NCBI GenBank assembly: GCA_023055355.1 | Contig: JALJCS010000015.1 | Location: 18,527,516 to 18,591,515, forward strand | Source of the DNA: Agelaius tricolor | Taxonomy: Eukaryota > Chordata > Aves > Passeriformes > Icteridae | Direction of reading: 5' to 3' | DNA: 64,000 bases | In this document: one piece after another, positions 22,412-36,000 of the stretch | How the letters are laid out: every line of letters starts with the position of its first letter | Numbering within the stretch: position 1 is the stretch's first letter | Notes under the pieces: model-generated | What the model was told of the DNA's origin: nothing | Database searches by the model: none | What the model saw: the letters and a program-made list of their open reading frames with translations, nothing else | Position numbers and translations under genes: made by a program

Positions 22412-22505
22412 TAACCTGGGCTAGTGGAAGGTGTCCCTGCCCGTAGCAGGGTCGGGATGACCATTTTAACTCAAAACGGCTCGAAACATTCCAGGATTCA
22501 ATGAC
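22412..22505 (+). mobile_element. CR1 LINE 3' remnant
   Basis: ctagtggaaggtgtccctgc followed by ccgtagcagggtcgggatga resembles the CR1 3' region. It is diverged and contains CG-bearing substitutions. Confidence 0.65.
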
Positions 22506-23286
22506 ATTCCTCTTGAAACTGCTGGAGATGTCTTTGCCCACACGATGGCACCGCATGTTTAGGAAGTTCCGCACACTGCGGGCTTCAGCACCGCTCCGAG
22601 CCGGTTTGGATTCCCCCGTTCAAACACTGCGGGTTAGAAGTAAAACCTGTGTCATAAATTAGTTTATCCCTTTCCTGTTAACTCTACGTAATGACCGTGA
22701 GGACAAAACTGTTCTTGGTGGAAATCCCTCCCTGGGCTACATGAGCACGTTCTAGAAAAAGTCTGCTGTGTCTTTGGTTTCCATCAGTGTTAATGAACTT
22801 CCAGAAAGTGAAACGTGCACAATGAGAAAAACAAAGCTTTTTCATTCAAGTTAACTTTTTCTTCTTTAATATTTTTTTTAAAGGTTAGTGTTTCTGTGGA
22901 TGTATTGCTTCACTTGCAGTTGGAGTTTTACATTTGTTTGTTTTACTGGTTGTGTTTCATATTTTATCTCTTCCTGTAGGACCTCTTTTCAGTCTGAAGA
23001 TACAAGCCTTGAGATTCTAGGCTCACTGACCTTGCACTTAGACTGACAACCAGCCAGCTAATTCTGATTGACCAGTATCATCCTCACAAAGAAATGATGA
23101 TCTCAAGACCCTTTTTCTCCAGCTACTGAGCTCAGAATCAATCAAAAGCTACTGAAAGGTACCTGGCCTGGTTTAGCTCCAATTTATCCCCTTTTGTTCA
23201 AGCCTTGCCCCTTTGTGACAGAGATGGCTGAGAGCTGTGGGTTTGTCGGCCCCGTCCCTCAGTCTAACCCGAGCTTCCTGCTGCTC

Positions 23287-23452
23287 CTGGATGGAGTTTT
23301 GTCACTTGCCTGTGACATTAGGCTGTAAACTCCAGCTCTTAAAGCCACAAGATACTCACACTAAATCGCACAGATTATGCTCCTGCTGAGGGAATTTCTA
23401 GGTCAGAGGCCAACCCCCCTTTGAACGCCTGTTCTTTGCACTGTAAAACCTG
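23287..23452 (+). repeat. Dispersed repeat, copy A
   Basis: This roughly 165-base segment starts ctggatggagttttgtcact and ends cctgttctttgcactgtaaa followed by acctggtg. It recurs in direct orientation at 26939 at about 90% identity by eye. The family is not recognised. Confidence 0.85.
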
Positions 23453-25530
23453 GTGCGTAAGGGCAGCAATTCGCAGCTCTCCTTCAATGAGTCGTCACTT
23501 CCTCATGTGTATTTTCAGCTACTCAGCAGAGCTGGTGAAGTGCTTTGTTTCTGCCAGTCAGAAAGAGAGAATACACTAAGATGCCTTTTAAGGACATTTA
23601 AGAATATACTGGTGTATAAAAAAGAGGAAAAACACACAAGAAGGTTCTATAAACAATTGTGGCTAATTTTGTGAACTGGTGTTAGACGTATGTTTGATTG
23701 CAGAGTGAAAAAAACAAAACCACAAAACCCCAAACTATTTCTTTTAAAGACTATATATTTTTGACTTTAATAAAATGGAGTAGGTTTGGTTTTATTAGTT
23801 TGCCAAGACCACAGAAAATTTAGATGACTTTAGTTCCGGGTAATCCTCATTTCAGTTCAAGTCTCTCAGTTCAGGTAAGTCTCCTTCAGTTAAAATAAAT
23901 TATTTCAAGATAAGAAAATAGAATATAAATTTTGAGCTAAGCAGCTCTTCGTTTATATCAAGCACATGTGGTTTACCTCAGTTATCTTTTAGTTTCTTTA
24001 AAATTCTTTTTTTCTCCTCTCTTGAGTTGGAACAGAGAAATTTTGCAGCTCATTAGTCTTGTATACATATGTTAAGGTTGTTACTCTGTGGTGTCAGTGA
24101 CTCAGGATCGTTCTGATTCACCTTTGATATGATTCATACCTCGCACTGAGTTCTCACTGAAGGCCAGCTGAGGAAGGGACCCTGCTGTGCCAAAGGCTGT
24201 GCAGACAGACAGGATTTCTGCTCCAAAGAGCTTATAATTAGCTGCACTCACACATGCAATGAGCAGAACTCCAGCCCTCTCAGGCACAGGCATCTGAGAA
24301 CTCCAAAAATGGCATTATCACACCGGAGGCACTTTTCAGCAGGGTGTTTTGGGGGTATGTTCACCTCCTGGGAAGGAGAGATTGGGACTGTAGGTCCAAA
24401 TAAGCCGTTCAGTTTGAGCCCTATTGCAGCCTGGAGTGCAGATAAGCTCTGCTGAGAGTCACGTGGAGGAAACATGGCTGATGCTTTTCCCAGTTATCAC
24501 TCAGCATTTCAGTTCCATTCTATTGCAGAACTCTGCCCTTTGCAAAAAAGGTCACATTTGAGTTAAAAGAGTTAAATTATAAAAGACCCTTTCCATGTTT
24601 TAGGGTCTAGTGAACACAGAAGTCATTTCACCCCTTTTAGTGCCATTAGGCTCAGTTTCCTGTACTGATGGACACATGAAGTTTCACAAGCCCTCTGCAG
24701 TCACAGTGGAATCTTGCAATAATGGTGTTTGATGAAACTAGTGGTAGGCTGGGCTCTCTGATCATCTGTAGGGTGACCTCAGCACAAAATTCTTTTTGAC
24801 TTTAAAAGGTATCCTCCAAACCTACCCCTCCTACCCTTTTATATCCCTGTTGTTCAGCTCTGCCTGTAACTGGCTGCTGTAGGAGCTGTAACTTCACAGC
24901 TTCTCACCTGATTTGCCTTCGGGTTTTGTAGGATTGCCATATAAGGCTAAAAAAAAGTCTAATTCTCACCCAAACGGAGTCCTTAGGTAGTCACAAAGGA
25001 AGTTCTGGGTTTTGCAAGTCTTTGTACTTCCCTTTACAAACCCTCTGCCTGCTGGTAACCAACTCTTCTATAAAAGGAGAAAGGGTGCAGTGAACAGATT
25101 AATCTGATTATTGGGGTTTGAACTAAGTGATCTTTAAGGTCACCTCCAAACCATTCTCTGATTCTGTGATTATGGGTAGAGATTAAAACATGCAGTATTT
25201 TAGAAAATGTACTTACAGGTGGGATAATATTAATATAAACCACAGCAAATTTAACAAGGCAAACAATCCTTAACAAAAGAACTTCTTCCACCAAATATGC
25301 AAATTCTGATGCTGAGAAACCCCACACAGCCCCTTTTGTTTATTTTCTGCTTAGCCCAGGCCTAGTTTGAATTAAATTCCAGATTACTTACTGCATTACC
25401 CAACTCTTGTTTTGTTTGCAAAAATTTGTAATCTGTGTTTAGTGAAAACTGTAGAGAAATACAACAAGCCTGTAAATGAGTAAAGGAATCAAATGGTAGA
25501 ATTCTGAATATCAACTGTCTTTGGGTTTGC
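23453..25530. other. Intergenic sequence
   Basis: No supported exon. One CR1 3' end at about 25.1 kb; otherwise unremarkable A/T-rich sequence. Confidence 0.65.
25090..25175 (+). mobile_element. CR1 LINE 3' end remnant
   Basis: aactaagtgatctttaaggt, cacctccaaaccattctctg and attctgtgatt match the typical CR1 3' terminus in sense orientation. Confidence 0.8.
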
Positions 25531-25601
25531 TTCTTTTTTTTTTTTTTTTTTTTTTGTTTGGTTGGTTTAACTTGGGTTTGTTTTGTTGTTTTTTTTTTTC
25601 A
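25531..25601. repeat. T-rich simple repeats
   Basis: A poly-T run of about 23 bases, then ttgtttggttgg, then a second T run up to about 25600. Low-complexity sequence. Confidence 0.85.
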
Positions 25602-26770
25602 TTTACAGGCTGCTTTCTATGAAGGAATTTTAGAATTTGTTGAGGGTATTTTCTCCAATGAGGAAGTCTTCCATAGAAAATATATAACTTTAGCTGTTTC
25701 CATATATAGCACTACAGGATGGAAAGCAGAGGATGCAGATGGAAACAGAAGGTCTCATTTCCTCATTTCCTCATTTCCTCAGAGCACAGCTTAGTTCCAT
25801 CTATTTCAATTGTAATGTGGGCAGCACATTACAACTGTGACCCAGACTTTCTGTTCTGTTTGTGAGCATGGATCACCTCGCAGGGTGTTAGCACAGTTGT
25901 GTCCTTGGGGTCAGACTGTTTGCTCTGCCGACCCCAAACCCTGGAAGTGCCACCGCCATCAGCAACAATGAGGTGCAAACACAGTGAAAAACATCAAAGA
26001 ATTTTAGAGCACTGAGTGTTGCAAACAAAAAGATGTTTGAGCAGGAGATGGGAAAGTTCTGGTAACATTCCTGAACTCATTTTCACTCTTGTTCACCTCT
26101 TTAATGCATGCAGACTCTTTCTCCAAACAGTGGGAGAAAACCTCTTGAAACATCCTAGATTTGTGAGGGAAGGCTTTTTCAGCAGGGCAGCTGTGTTTCT
26201 TGGCAGTGTGCAGTATTGACACCCACCATGTAACAAGAAACCAGTGTTTTGTCCTCTGTTGTATGGAAAACCCTTAAGTTTTGAAAATAAGTGATGGAAA
26301 CATGATCGTGGCTTGTGATGTCAAGAGCCATTGAGGAAACAAATAAATTTCTTGCAGTTTCAGGGGTTTGTACAAGTGCCCTGCTTTGTTATGTGCAGCT
26401 ACTTTTCCCACACAGCTTCTTCCCTTCCACCTGGGCTGGATTTGATCTATTCATTCTTTCTTTGTTCTTGTTTGTGCAGCACAGTTTATTTTCCACTGTA
26501 ACCCATCTTTTTAACTGCTTCCCATATTTCTGTCCAGGTGTGGAATGTGGCTTTCAGAGTCCAAAGCCTTTGGTTACCTTTCACAGAGTGACCCAGAGCC
26601 CATGATGGGGTGGCTATTGCCCAGAACAAAACCAGTGCAGGCTGTGGGAGCACCCAGTTGTTGCTGACTGCTCAATGCTGGGATCTCTGCTCCAAGTGTC
26701 CAGGAAAAGGTGAGACACCAGATCAAAGTGTGAGAGAGGAAGCTGTTCCTGCTTCATGCCTTTCCCAGGG

Positions 26771-26817
26771 GTGTATGTGTGTATATATATATATATATAT
26801 GTACTATATATAGTATG
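26771..26817. repeat. TG/TA dinucleotide microsatellite
   Basis: gtgtatgtgtg passes into about ten TA units and an imperfect tactatatatagta end. Confidence 0.95.
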
Positions 26818-26938
26818 CAATCATGTCCTTGTAGATCTCAGCATTGCCAAATTGCTCCAATAAGTTCCAGGTTGGTGTTTTTTTCAAAATTTTGGGCTAC
26901 AAAAGCCTGGTTCTGGAGCAGCTTCCTCTGTGATCCAG

Positions 26939-27136
26939 CTGGATGGAGTTTTGTCACTTGCCTGTGACATTAGGCTGTAAACTGCAGGGTAACCAGCTCT
27001 CAAAGCCACAAGATACTCACACTAAATCCTACAGATTATGCTCCTGCTGAGGGAATTTCCAGGTCAGAGGCCAACCACCCTTTTCAACACCTGTTCTTTG
27101 CACTGAGAGTGTAAAAAAGTCAAGCTGGAAACCTGG
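26939..27136 (+). repeat. Dispersed repeat, copy B
   Basis: Second copy of the segment at 23287. It carries an extra block of about 11 bases (gcagggtaacc) and a 23-base stretch before the shared acctggtg end, where the 23-bp minisatellite begins. Confidence 0.85.
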
Positions 27137-27668
27137 TGATCCAGCAGCTTCCTGTGTGATCCAGCAGCAGGATCCTGTGTGATCCAGCAGCAGGATCCTG
27201 TGTGATCCAGCAGCAGGATCCTGTGTGATCCAGCAGCTTCCTGTGTGATCCAGCAGCAGGATCCTGTGTGATTCTGCAGCAGGATCCTGTGTGATTCAGC
27301 AGCTGGATCCTGTGTGATTCAGCAGCAGGATCCTGTGTGATTCTGCAGCAGGATCCTGTGTGATCCAGCAGCTGGATCCTGTGTGATTCAGCAGCAGGAT
27401 CCTGTGTGATCCAGCAGCAGGATCCTGTGTGATCCAACAGCTGATCCTGTGTGATTCAGCAGCAGGATCCTGTGTGATTCTGCAGCAGGATCCTGTGTGA
27501 TTCAGCAGCAGGATCCTGTGTGATCCAACAGCAGGATCCTGTGTGATTCCGCAGCTGGATCCTGTGTGATTCAGCAGCAGGATCCTGTGTGATCCAGCAG
27601 CTGATCCTGTGTGATCCAACAGCTTCCTGTGTGATCCAGCAGCTGGATCCTGTGTGATCCAGCTGTGC
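27136..27668. repeat. 23-bp minisatellite (about 23 copies)
   Basis: Unit gatcctgtgtgatccagcag plus cag, period 23, with variants that lose a few bases (cagcttcctgtg) or swap ccag for tcag, tctg or ccaac. Each full unit carries the palindrome CAGGATCCTG. Three units make 69 bases, so long open frames arise on the - strand without stops; they are not genes. Confidence 0.96.
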
Positions 27669-29910
27669 TGCTTGCTGGAGCCATGAGCTGTGGGAGGAAG
27701 TTGGGGCAATAAGCTGCTCCCATCTCAGTGTTTATTCCATGTGTGGGTAATCCAGTACCTTCATGAAACACCTGTGGCAGATGTGTCCCCCACAGATGCT
27801 CTCCAGAGCAGAACACAGCAGCTTTCTCAGCGGTTTCTGTTTTCAAGTTGTACTTTATCACAGGAGAGGGAAACCATCATTATCAACAAGCAGTCTTAAA
27901 CTGCAAATCCAGCTCTTCTGCCCAGTACAAAGAGCTTTTAAAGGTCAGTCTGGCTCTTTACAGCTTGGGCCTAATTAGGCATTGCAAACAAGCAAGAGGA
28001 TAACCTGTGCTTTTACACTGAGGAAGGTACCAGTGAGATCAAGATAACAGCAGTGAGCTGGGACAGCTTTGAAGGGCTGCCTGTAAATCATCTGCTGCTA
28101 GGGGTGACTCAGAGCCTGTGTCCCCAGACAGGGCTCAAGTTGCAGTTTAAAGCAGCGATTTCCAGTACTAAACAGAAAATGTGTCACAGGAGATCAGAGT
28201 CCAAGCCAAGCTCTGCCTTTAGGTAGGGCTCTGTGCTGGCAGCTGATGTGGGGAAGGGGAGATTCAAGGTGGTGGGAAAAGAGGGTGAAGTGGTGAAATG
28301 CTTTGTGTAAATGGTTGGGATTGAAAAATGAAAAAACCTTTTTTTTCCCTCCCAAGGTCTGTCCTTGTCCTGCTCTATGGCCTCAGGCAGGTTCGTTGTT
28401 CACTTGTACATCTCTCCACACAAATACTGAAAGAGTACATGGTGTAATGGGCCTGATTTTATTGCAGTGCTGTAGCAACATGCTTTCTAACAACACAGGG
28501 AGGAAAAGTAACAGCACTGTTTCTACAAGCACCCCTGGAACCACCCTTTATTCCCATCCTGCAAAAAGAATCTCCCTCCCTTAGGTACCTCCTCTCAGAG
28601 GCAATGCCAAGCTGTGGAGCTGCACAGAATAAAACTGGTTCCAGTGGCTTGGGGTGCATCAAAACCCCCCTGACACTCAAAAACAGCCACAAATCTGGCA
28701 GAGTGTGAGGCCACCACCAAAAGTGGGTGTCACACGATACCTTCTGCCACTGAGGAAGAGCAGGCTGTTTCTATGGCTACTACTGCCTTTCTCTCAAATG
28801 CATGAACCACTGGTGCTGATGAGATCATATTGTATTATAGAAAAAAACATTTACTCACATACTGCTTTACACTGCAGCATTTGTTGAGCTAGTAAATATC
28901 TGAGTTCCTATCATAAAGACATTTTCCACTTTACGTATTTTTGTAAAAGGGTAGGGTTTTCCTCGTCTCTGATTTATAAATGCATCCATTTTGGCCTCGA
29001 AAATCCTTGTTCTGGTTTCCATGACAACAGGTCTGATTTTTTGAGACTATTTCTTCCCCTTACTTCATCTTGGGTGGGGAAGAGTTGCTGTCCCCTTCCA
29101 GTAGCGGTGCAATGGGCAAACAAAATGGTTGTCTTGGAGGGAAATCTGCAGACTTGAAGCCAGAAACTTCAGCCAGTTTTTTGAAACACAAGTGAGAGAT
29201 GGCACTGCTAACCTAGCACAGGTCTGAGTCAGATTTTTTGTACATGAAAATTCAAGTGCATATGTAATTCCAGGAAATTTTAGTCATGTACCACCCAGTC
29301 ATGTACTTAACAAACTGCTCTGGTATCCCTGAATAGCTCTGTGTTGGCACACTGCAAAATAACCAGACAAAGAGGATCCAGCCAGTCTGTTCATATTGTC
29401 ACTTCACAGATTAATTAGTACTGAATGCACTTTATTATTTGAAATACACTCTCACCAGCTCTATTTTTTCCCTCAAGACATCCCATTTTCAGTACTGAAC
29501 TGCTAGGACTGTCTGTTTCACAGATCATTCATGGGTAAGGCATATTCCTGCAATGTGGAGCAGTGCATTTGAGACCATGGGTAGTAAAGGCACCATAAAT
29601 AATCCACAGCTGCTCAGTGCATTTTGCACTTTTAACATTTTCAGGAAAAATGAAGATAGACAGCTGCTGGTACTCCATGGCTGAAGTGGTTTAGTAATTG
29701 CTCTTCTAAAATGATAAAACGGCCTTTTTTGCAAACTGCTCAGAAAATCCCTGGAGAGGCCTTGGTTCCTGTTCCCTGCAGAGAAGAAGCACAATGTACC
29801 TGCATCCTTTTGGGCAATAAGTACCTTCAAATGTGCTGTCCCCCCAAGTTTCAGATGTAACTTCTCTCTTTTACTTTCTGCAGAGTTTACTTAATTTATG
29901 TGGGTAAAAG
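27669..29910. other. Intergenic sequence
   Basis: No exon, RNA gene or recognised mobile element is supported here. Confidence 0.6.
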
Positions 29911-30024
29911 GCATTATAAACCACAGTGTTTAAGATATCATTGTATCATGGCATTATAATATCATAGATGGCATTATAAACCACAGTGTTTAAGGTATCA
30001 TTGTATCATGGCATTATAATGTCA
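29911..30024 (+). repeat. 60-bp tandem duplication
   Basis: gcattataaaccacagtgtt starts at 29911 and again at 29971. The copies differ by about one base (taagatatca, taggtatca type) until they diverge after gcattataat. Confidence 0.93.
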
Positions 30025-33000
30025 TTTTAGCTGGCAGCAGCTTGATAAATCAGCTACCCATTCCTGAAACAAGTATGGGATTGCTCCCAGTGTCCAATCC
30101 AAGTGCTGGAGATTCCAGCCCACCTTTTGAAGCAGAAATCCAAGAGTAGGTCAGGTATTCTCCATTAAGACAGAAGGCAGGAGTATCTAATTCAGGCTGT
30201 TTTATCCACTCCATTGTAACCTGTCTGTAATTCACATTAGAGGCTGCTCTGTGACTCTGCTGTCCCCACCTGTGCAGTCCCTGACACATCTCAGGGTAAA
30301 GTGAGATTATTGCTGAAAGCCAAGAGCAGTTAGGAGTGAATCAATACCAGGCACAACACAAAAGTGATTCAGTGATTGCCTTAAATAACCACGCACAGGT
30401 TTTGCCTTCTGTCATGACTAAAACATGCTGCCCATGCTGAGTCCCTTGGGGACAGTGAAGTCACAGCAGCACCATTTCAGCTGTGCAGCCAACCAGAGAC
30501 AATATGAGCACCCTCCTTTTCTGTGCCCTACCGTGACATGCAAGGGATTAAAATGTGAGTCATCTGCTGAAAGAATTCTGGTCCTGAGGCAGTAGCATGG
30601 CTCTTAGAAAGGTTTTGCATTCTGTAAATATTAATTATGAGTGGTGAAGAAAGCAGACACAATTGAAAACAATGAAACCTATGCAATTCCATCTGCATTT
30701 TTAACTTTTCAGATATCAATGTTTCCATCTAAATTGCTCTCACACTTAAAATGCTTCAGTGGTTTTATAACCCATTGAAAATTAATTTTTACCTTTCTGG
30801 GTTTTTTTCATTTCTGGTGGCACAACTTCATGTGATATTGCCCTCCACAAAAGTGTTGTGTTGAAAGCCTAAATTTTGTTTGTAGTGCTGTCTGAATGGT
30901 CCTGCAAATAATTAATTGATTCCTGCTTTTCATATAGCCCAGAGCAAGTTTAGAGGAAATAAATGTAACATGAGTTAGTCATCCTTTAAATAATCTCAAA
31001 GCAGGGAGCCCTACATTAACAGCAGGCTGATAATAAGCTGTGCAGTGCTGTCTCCAGTGAAGCTTTCCACATGACTTCAAATAAATTGATGAGCTGTCAT
31101 TTATTTGTTTGTTTGCTTTTTCTCAGCGGGTGAATTTACAGTCTCCTTGCTGAAGTATCAATTATTCTTGTAGAATTGAATACTTCTGTTTTAGGATTAT
31201 GCATGTAGAGGCTAAGGTGGTTTGAGACATGATGCAAATTAATAAGATACCAACTCTGTTAAGACACCTGTGATAGGGTTTGTTTTTTTTGTATTAGAGA
31301 TAAATATGTTACAGGAACAGCAAAGAATGGGATTAAAAAGAATCAGCAGACCTGATCTAACCATTTAATTTTTTATTTTTTTCTGGCTTCTGCTGCTGAC
31401 CATCTGCAGCTGCTGTCGGTCAGGCATTGATCTGACCTCTGAGGGACAGAAATTCATTCTGTTCCCTGCCTGGTCGTTCAAGGCTTTTTATCCTGGCATT
31501 TAAATTGGATTTTATTCAATTTTATTTAAATCCACTGTATCAACACTTAATGAACAGAAGCCCTCCCACTCTGCTCTGTGGCATCCCATTGTATAGCAGC
31601 TCTTTATTCTTGTGTGTGTGCTATGCATATTCATGTCCCTTAATCTTTCATGCTAATGTACATTTCCCTTTCCCTTTCTTCTTGATTATCATTAAATACC
31701 TGGATGATACTTAAATGTCAGAAAAGCCCTGAGAAATGCCACATACTGCAGAACAAATAGTTTATGTTTAAAAAACCCTGAGCATGGGAATATCTGCTTT
31801 CCAGGCAGAGGGACTGTTCTGGCCAGCTCTGAAAAAAAAAGAGATCTCTTGAGAGAAATAGATTTATGGTGCTGGTGGTGTTTTGATTTTGAACTTTGAT
31901 ATTGAAATTGGAGGTTCAGAAATGAATCCTGTCTTCTCTCTAGTTCATCTCTGCCCTGACATGATAATGGGTCACTTGGAACAATCAGCTGGCTTCATTA
32001 ATTATTAATCCTAACACATGGCAAAAGCAATCTGGAGATTGGCTGGATGTCTGGGGGTCTGTTGATGGAAATGTAAAGGGGGCAATTACCACTCTAAAAA
32101 TAAATGAGGGTGGCAAGTGCCAAAGAGAAGGGGGAATCAGGATCCTTAGGTATAGCTGGAAGAATTAAAAGATATTTTATCTTACAGTCAGATTTATATC
32201 TTAAATTACATTAAAGTGAAAATTCCTCCAGCAGGGCATGTAGTTCACATGAGGATTGGGTTACTTGGCTGAGCTGTGGTCTATGCAGATATGCATTTAT
32301 AAATGTTCACAGGAATTGTGATACTTGCTGAGTGCATAGGAAAAGCAGTGAGCTGTTCACTTTTAGGAACTGATACCCAGTTGAGCAAGAATAGAACTCT
32401 TATCCATGCGTTGTAGGAGCTTCCTGGGCATTTATGCTGAGGGGAGAAAACAGAAGTCTTGAGACATGGAGTAAGAGCTGCTACATAACATGAATGCTGT
32501 TTGAAGGTGACTTTTTATCTGCACAGACCTTGGTAGTGTCATGAACAAAAATACTCATTGCCACTGCAGAGAGGGAAATGTGTGCATTTGCCCCAAAGTC
32601 TGATACAATGAGAGGGTTTTTTCCTTTGGCCTCTCCCTCTATTTGCTGTACCAGAACAGGAGCTCATGTTCTGCTGGTTTCAAAGGGGCTCTCTGTACAC
32701 TTCCTTTCGGTCAATGATACATTGATGAGATTTGTGCACAATAACATCTTACTTTAATATCTTAAAGAACCCTTGCTGGGAGAGAGGTGTGTTCCAAACC
32801 CCTGCCTGCTCAATGTGATGCATTGCTGGGGCTGCTGCTCTCTGGATATTGTCTGGATTCAGTTCCCAGGTGAGCTCTCCCTCCCAACAGCCACGGTCCC
32901 CGTGGCAGTGGAGCCATCTGTGGCACCTCCAGATGCCCCACCCCAGGTTTTTCCTGAATTATCCAGCTCCAGTGGCAGTGGAAGGCAAGGCTAGAAAGGT

Positions 33001-36000
33001 TAACAGCTCTCCCTCTCACCCCCAAATTGCTGAGGAGGGCTGGCAAACCACAAAGGGCTTTCTCATGTTTAGGCTCCAACAGCTCAAGCAGTGCCACGGA
33101 TTAATGGAGCTCCAGACTGTCTGATGGAGTTTTTCCCACAGAGCAAAATATTAACCAAGTCAATTGATTGCATTTTCATTTCTTGAGGGAGGTGCAGCCC
33201 ACACATCCCATTGTGTGTGAGCACAGACAGTCTGCTGAAGCAATACTGTGTTATCTCACAGTGCTTTGTGCTGCATCTCCTGCCCTTGCCTCTGCTGTAA
33301 AAGGAAATGGAAATTCTTGCTCACAAGACCCATCTGACAAAGAAATAAATTCTTGTAAAGTCAGTGTCCCAAACTTAGGAAATTACAGTATCTGCTGCAG
33401 CAAAATGCTGTGATAAACCCCCATCCATCTGGAATGTTTCCATAATCCACTACAGATTGCCAATTAATTGCATACTTAGTTCAATGTAATAAGGACAGAT
33501 AATAGGCTGTATTAGTGTGAGTCCCTCAGGGGCAGTGGAAATACATCACAATATTCCTAAATACTGTATTTTTATTAAAGCAACGCCTGCAAGCTTCTGT
33601 CTGCTACCAGAAACCTTTTGTGTGGGGAGCTGTGCATGTAATGAAAGGCCAGATTTACAGCACACACTCCTATTAAGTGAAGCACTTAATTGCTTACTTC
33701 AAGTACCAGTTCAAATAAACTGAACTCATCTATTTTCTAATTAAATGTGGGAAATTATAGTGTGGCTGGTTGGGACACAAGGTTTTTAAACCCTCTTCAA
33801 GAGCAGGAGGAACTGTAAACAGTGTCTTATGCTGTTAAGATTAAAATGAGACTGAAATCACAGAAAGATCCTTTGAACAATGGTGTGTGAAATATTTAGG
33901 ATTTTGCACACATAATAAATCACTTTTTTTTTTCTTTTTTGCTAGCTTACAAAGAATCTTTTGTGGCCATTTTGGATTTAGACTAAAATTCCTATTAATT
34001 AAACCAATTACCTAATGAGAAGTCATAGCTTTTAAATAAAGACATAGAATTCATTTTATTTGGATGAATTGGGTTTTTCTGTGCTCCACTGAACATAATG
34101 TCCATGATGACCTTTTTCTGCTCACAGGAGATTTAATATTTTACAGCAGCGTTTCTGGGGAACAACTTGGTAAACAGCAATTGTTCTCTAGAGGATAAAA
34201 AATGGGAAAACTGGTTTGGAAATCAAGTCAGATTGTCACAGGATTATTAGGGTTTAAGGAAATTACTCATCTTTATTTCATTTATTCCTACACTTAGTTA
34301 ATCTTGCATATCTGTGACAACCACAAGAGTGGTGTGTACTTTTTCAGTTTTAATTTTCTGAACATTTTGTGTGTGTGTGTTGTATAACTGCAATATTTTA
34401 GTACCCAAAGACCTGCTGCTGGGTATAGCTCTGTACCTCCATGTGAAATCACTGCTGTAGAACCAGGGATGGATGGAGAGCATTAATTTTAAATGGAATT
34501 ACCTCAGGAAAGTCTTGGGTTGCTCTGGGAGGGCTCCCACTGAAATGCCTGTGACTTACCTGCCCCAAAAACCACCTGATGGTTTTCCTGTTGATTTTTA
34601 GCACGTTCTCCTGTGGATTTTTCAGAAATGAGAAAGCTGAGCACGTTTAACACAGTTTGCTGCTATCAAGAACCATTTTGTCTTTGCTGTTTCCTTTTCC
34701 TGAGGCTGTCACATGAACGATGAAGCAAAACTTCACTCATGAGCCACTACTTGTAAGAAGAGACAGAACGAAGCTGGGCCTCCCTGCCTCCTCATGTATT
34801 ATACATGTGAAAGTCATGATAATTTCATAGGATTTCACACTGTAAAATTAATGTCCCCATGACCCAGGGCCTGTGGATCTTCCTCATAGCAGGCACCACA
34901 TGAATTAATCACTCAGCTCCACTTCTGTGCCATAGACTCAGTTTAGCCAATTCCCAGGAGTGCCAGGCACTGCATTTGCTGGTTCCAGCAGGGGGTATGT
35001 TATTTATTACCCCTGGAAACATGGAGCACTCATGTCCACAGGGAGGGTCAGCTTCCATTTAGCCTCCCCCAAGCCCCTGTGCAACAGACATTATTGGTTT
35101 AGAATAATTTAGCTTTTTTTATGCTGCTAGGGAGAAATTACTTCAGCAGATTACAAGTAGATGGATGCTTTCCTCACTTAAATGCAAGGTTTGGGGTTTT
35201 TTTGCTGTTCTCAAATGGGTTTTATACTATCAAACTAGAGAATCTCATTCCTGTAATCTAATCAAAGATGTTAATATGGAGAGCAGTGCTTGCTAACCAA
35301 ATAGAAATCTGCCACTGTCTCTTTTCAGTCCTGATAAGTCTTTCCTTTTAGCTGAAAACCATCTGGGAAGCCTCTGGATCACGTGCAGCACTTGCCTGCA
35401 TTGATAAAAGCTTGAAAAAAATACTGATTATAGAGCCATTTGATCTGGCTTGGAATTAAAGTGCCTATAGAAACTCCCTCCCACAGTGCAAGATAAAACT
35501 ACTGGTAACATGTAACAGATCTCAGGAAGCTTCTTACACCTTCAAATAGGAGACCAAGGCTTCCTGAATCTAAAATCTGAATTTTACAACAGAAATCCAC
35601 CACAATTTCTCTGTGCTAGAGATTGCTTGTTCCTAGTTAGCATTTTAATTTTTTAAATGAACAAAAATTCTTCTGTTTTGCTGCCCCAACTGAGCAATAA
35701 TAAGAGCTGACAAACCTTTTTTGTGTGTGTGTGTAGATCTGCTCTGTATTTAACAAACAGCACTCTTTTCCCCCCAGCTCTGCAAACACACTCTTGTAAA
35801 TCTCAATCAAAACCCATTCAGGACATTTCATCTTAAGTGGTTTCATCTTACTGTAATTACCAAGTCATGTGAGGAATAGCAAACAATTGTCTGCACAACA
35901 ATGGAGATGAAATAGAGATAGCCTCTAATTAATTCCATCTAGGTTATAATTAATTTTGACTGAGTTGCTCAGGACAATATCCTTAAGTCTCACAGGCTGC

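Larger units (their letters stand above)
20951..23286. other. Intergenic sequence upstream of MEAK7
   Basis: No exon supported. It holds an 18-bp tandem repeat at 21211, a T run near 21541-21559, and two CR1 3' fragments at about 21.9 and 22.4 kb. Confidence 0.7.

Noticed and set aside
22520..22640. GC-richer stretch with ggtttggattcccc, considered as a tRNA B-box
   Set aside because: No matching A-box or cloverleaf pairing could be drawn.
27120..27861. Long repetitive - strand frames (up to 137 codons) over the 23-bp array
   Set aside because: Three 23-base units give 69 bases and keep any stop-free frame open. The product is a pure repeat with no independent support.
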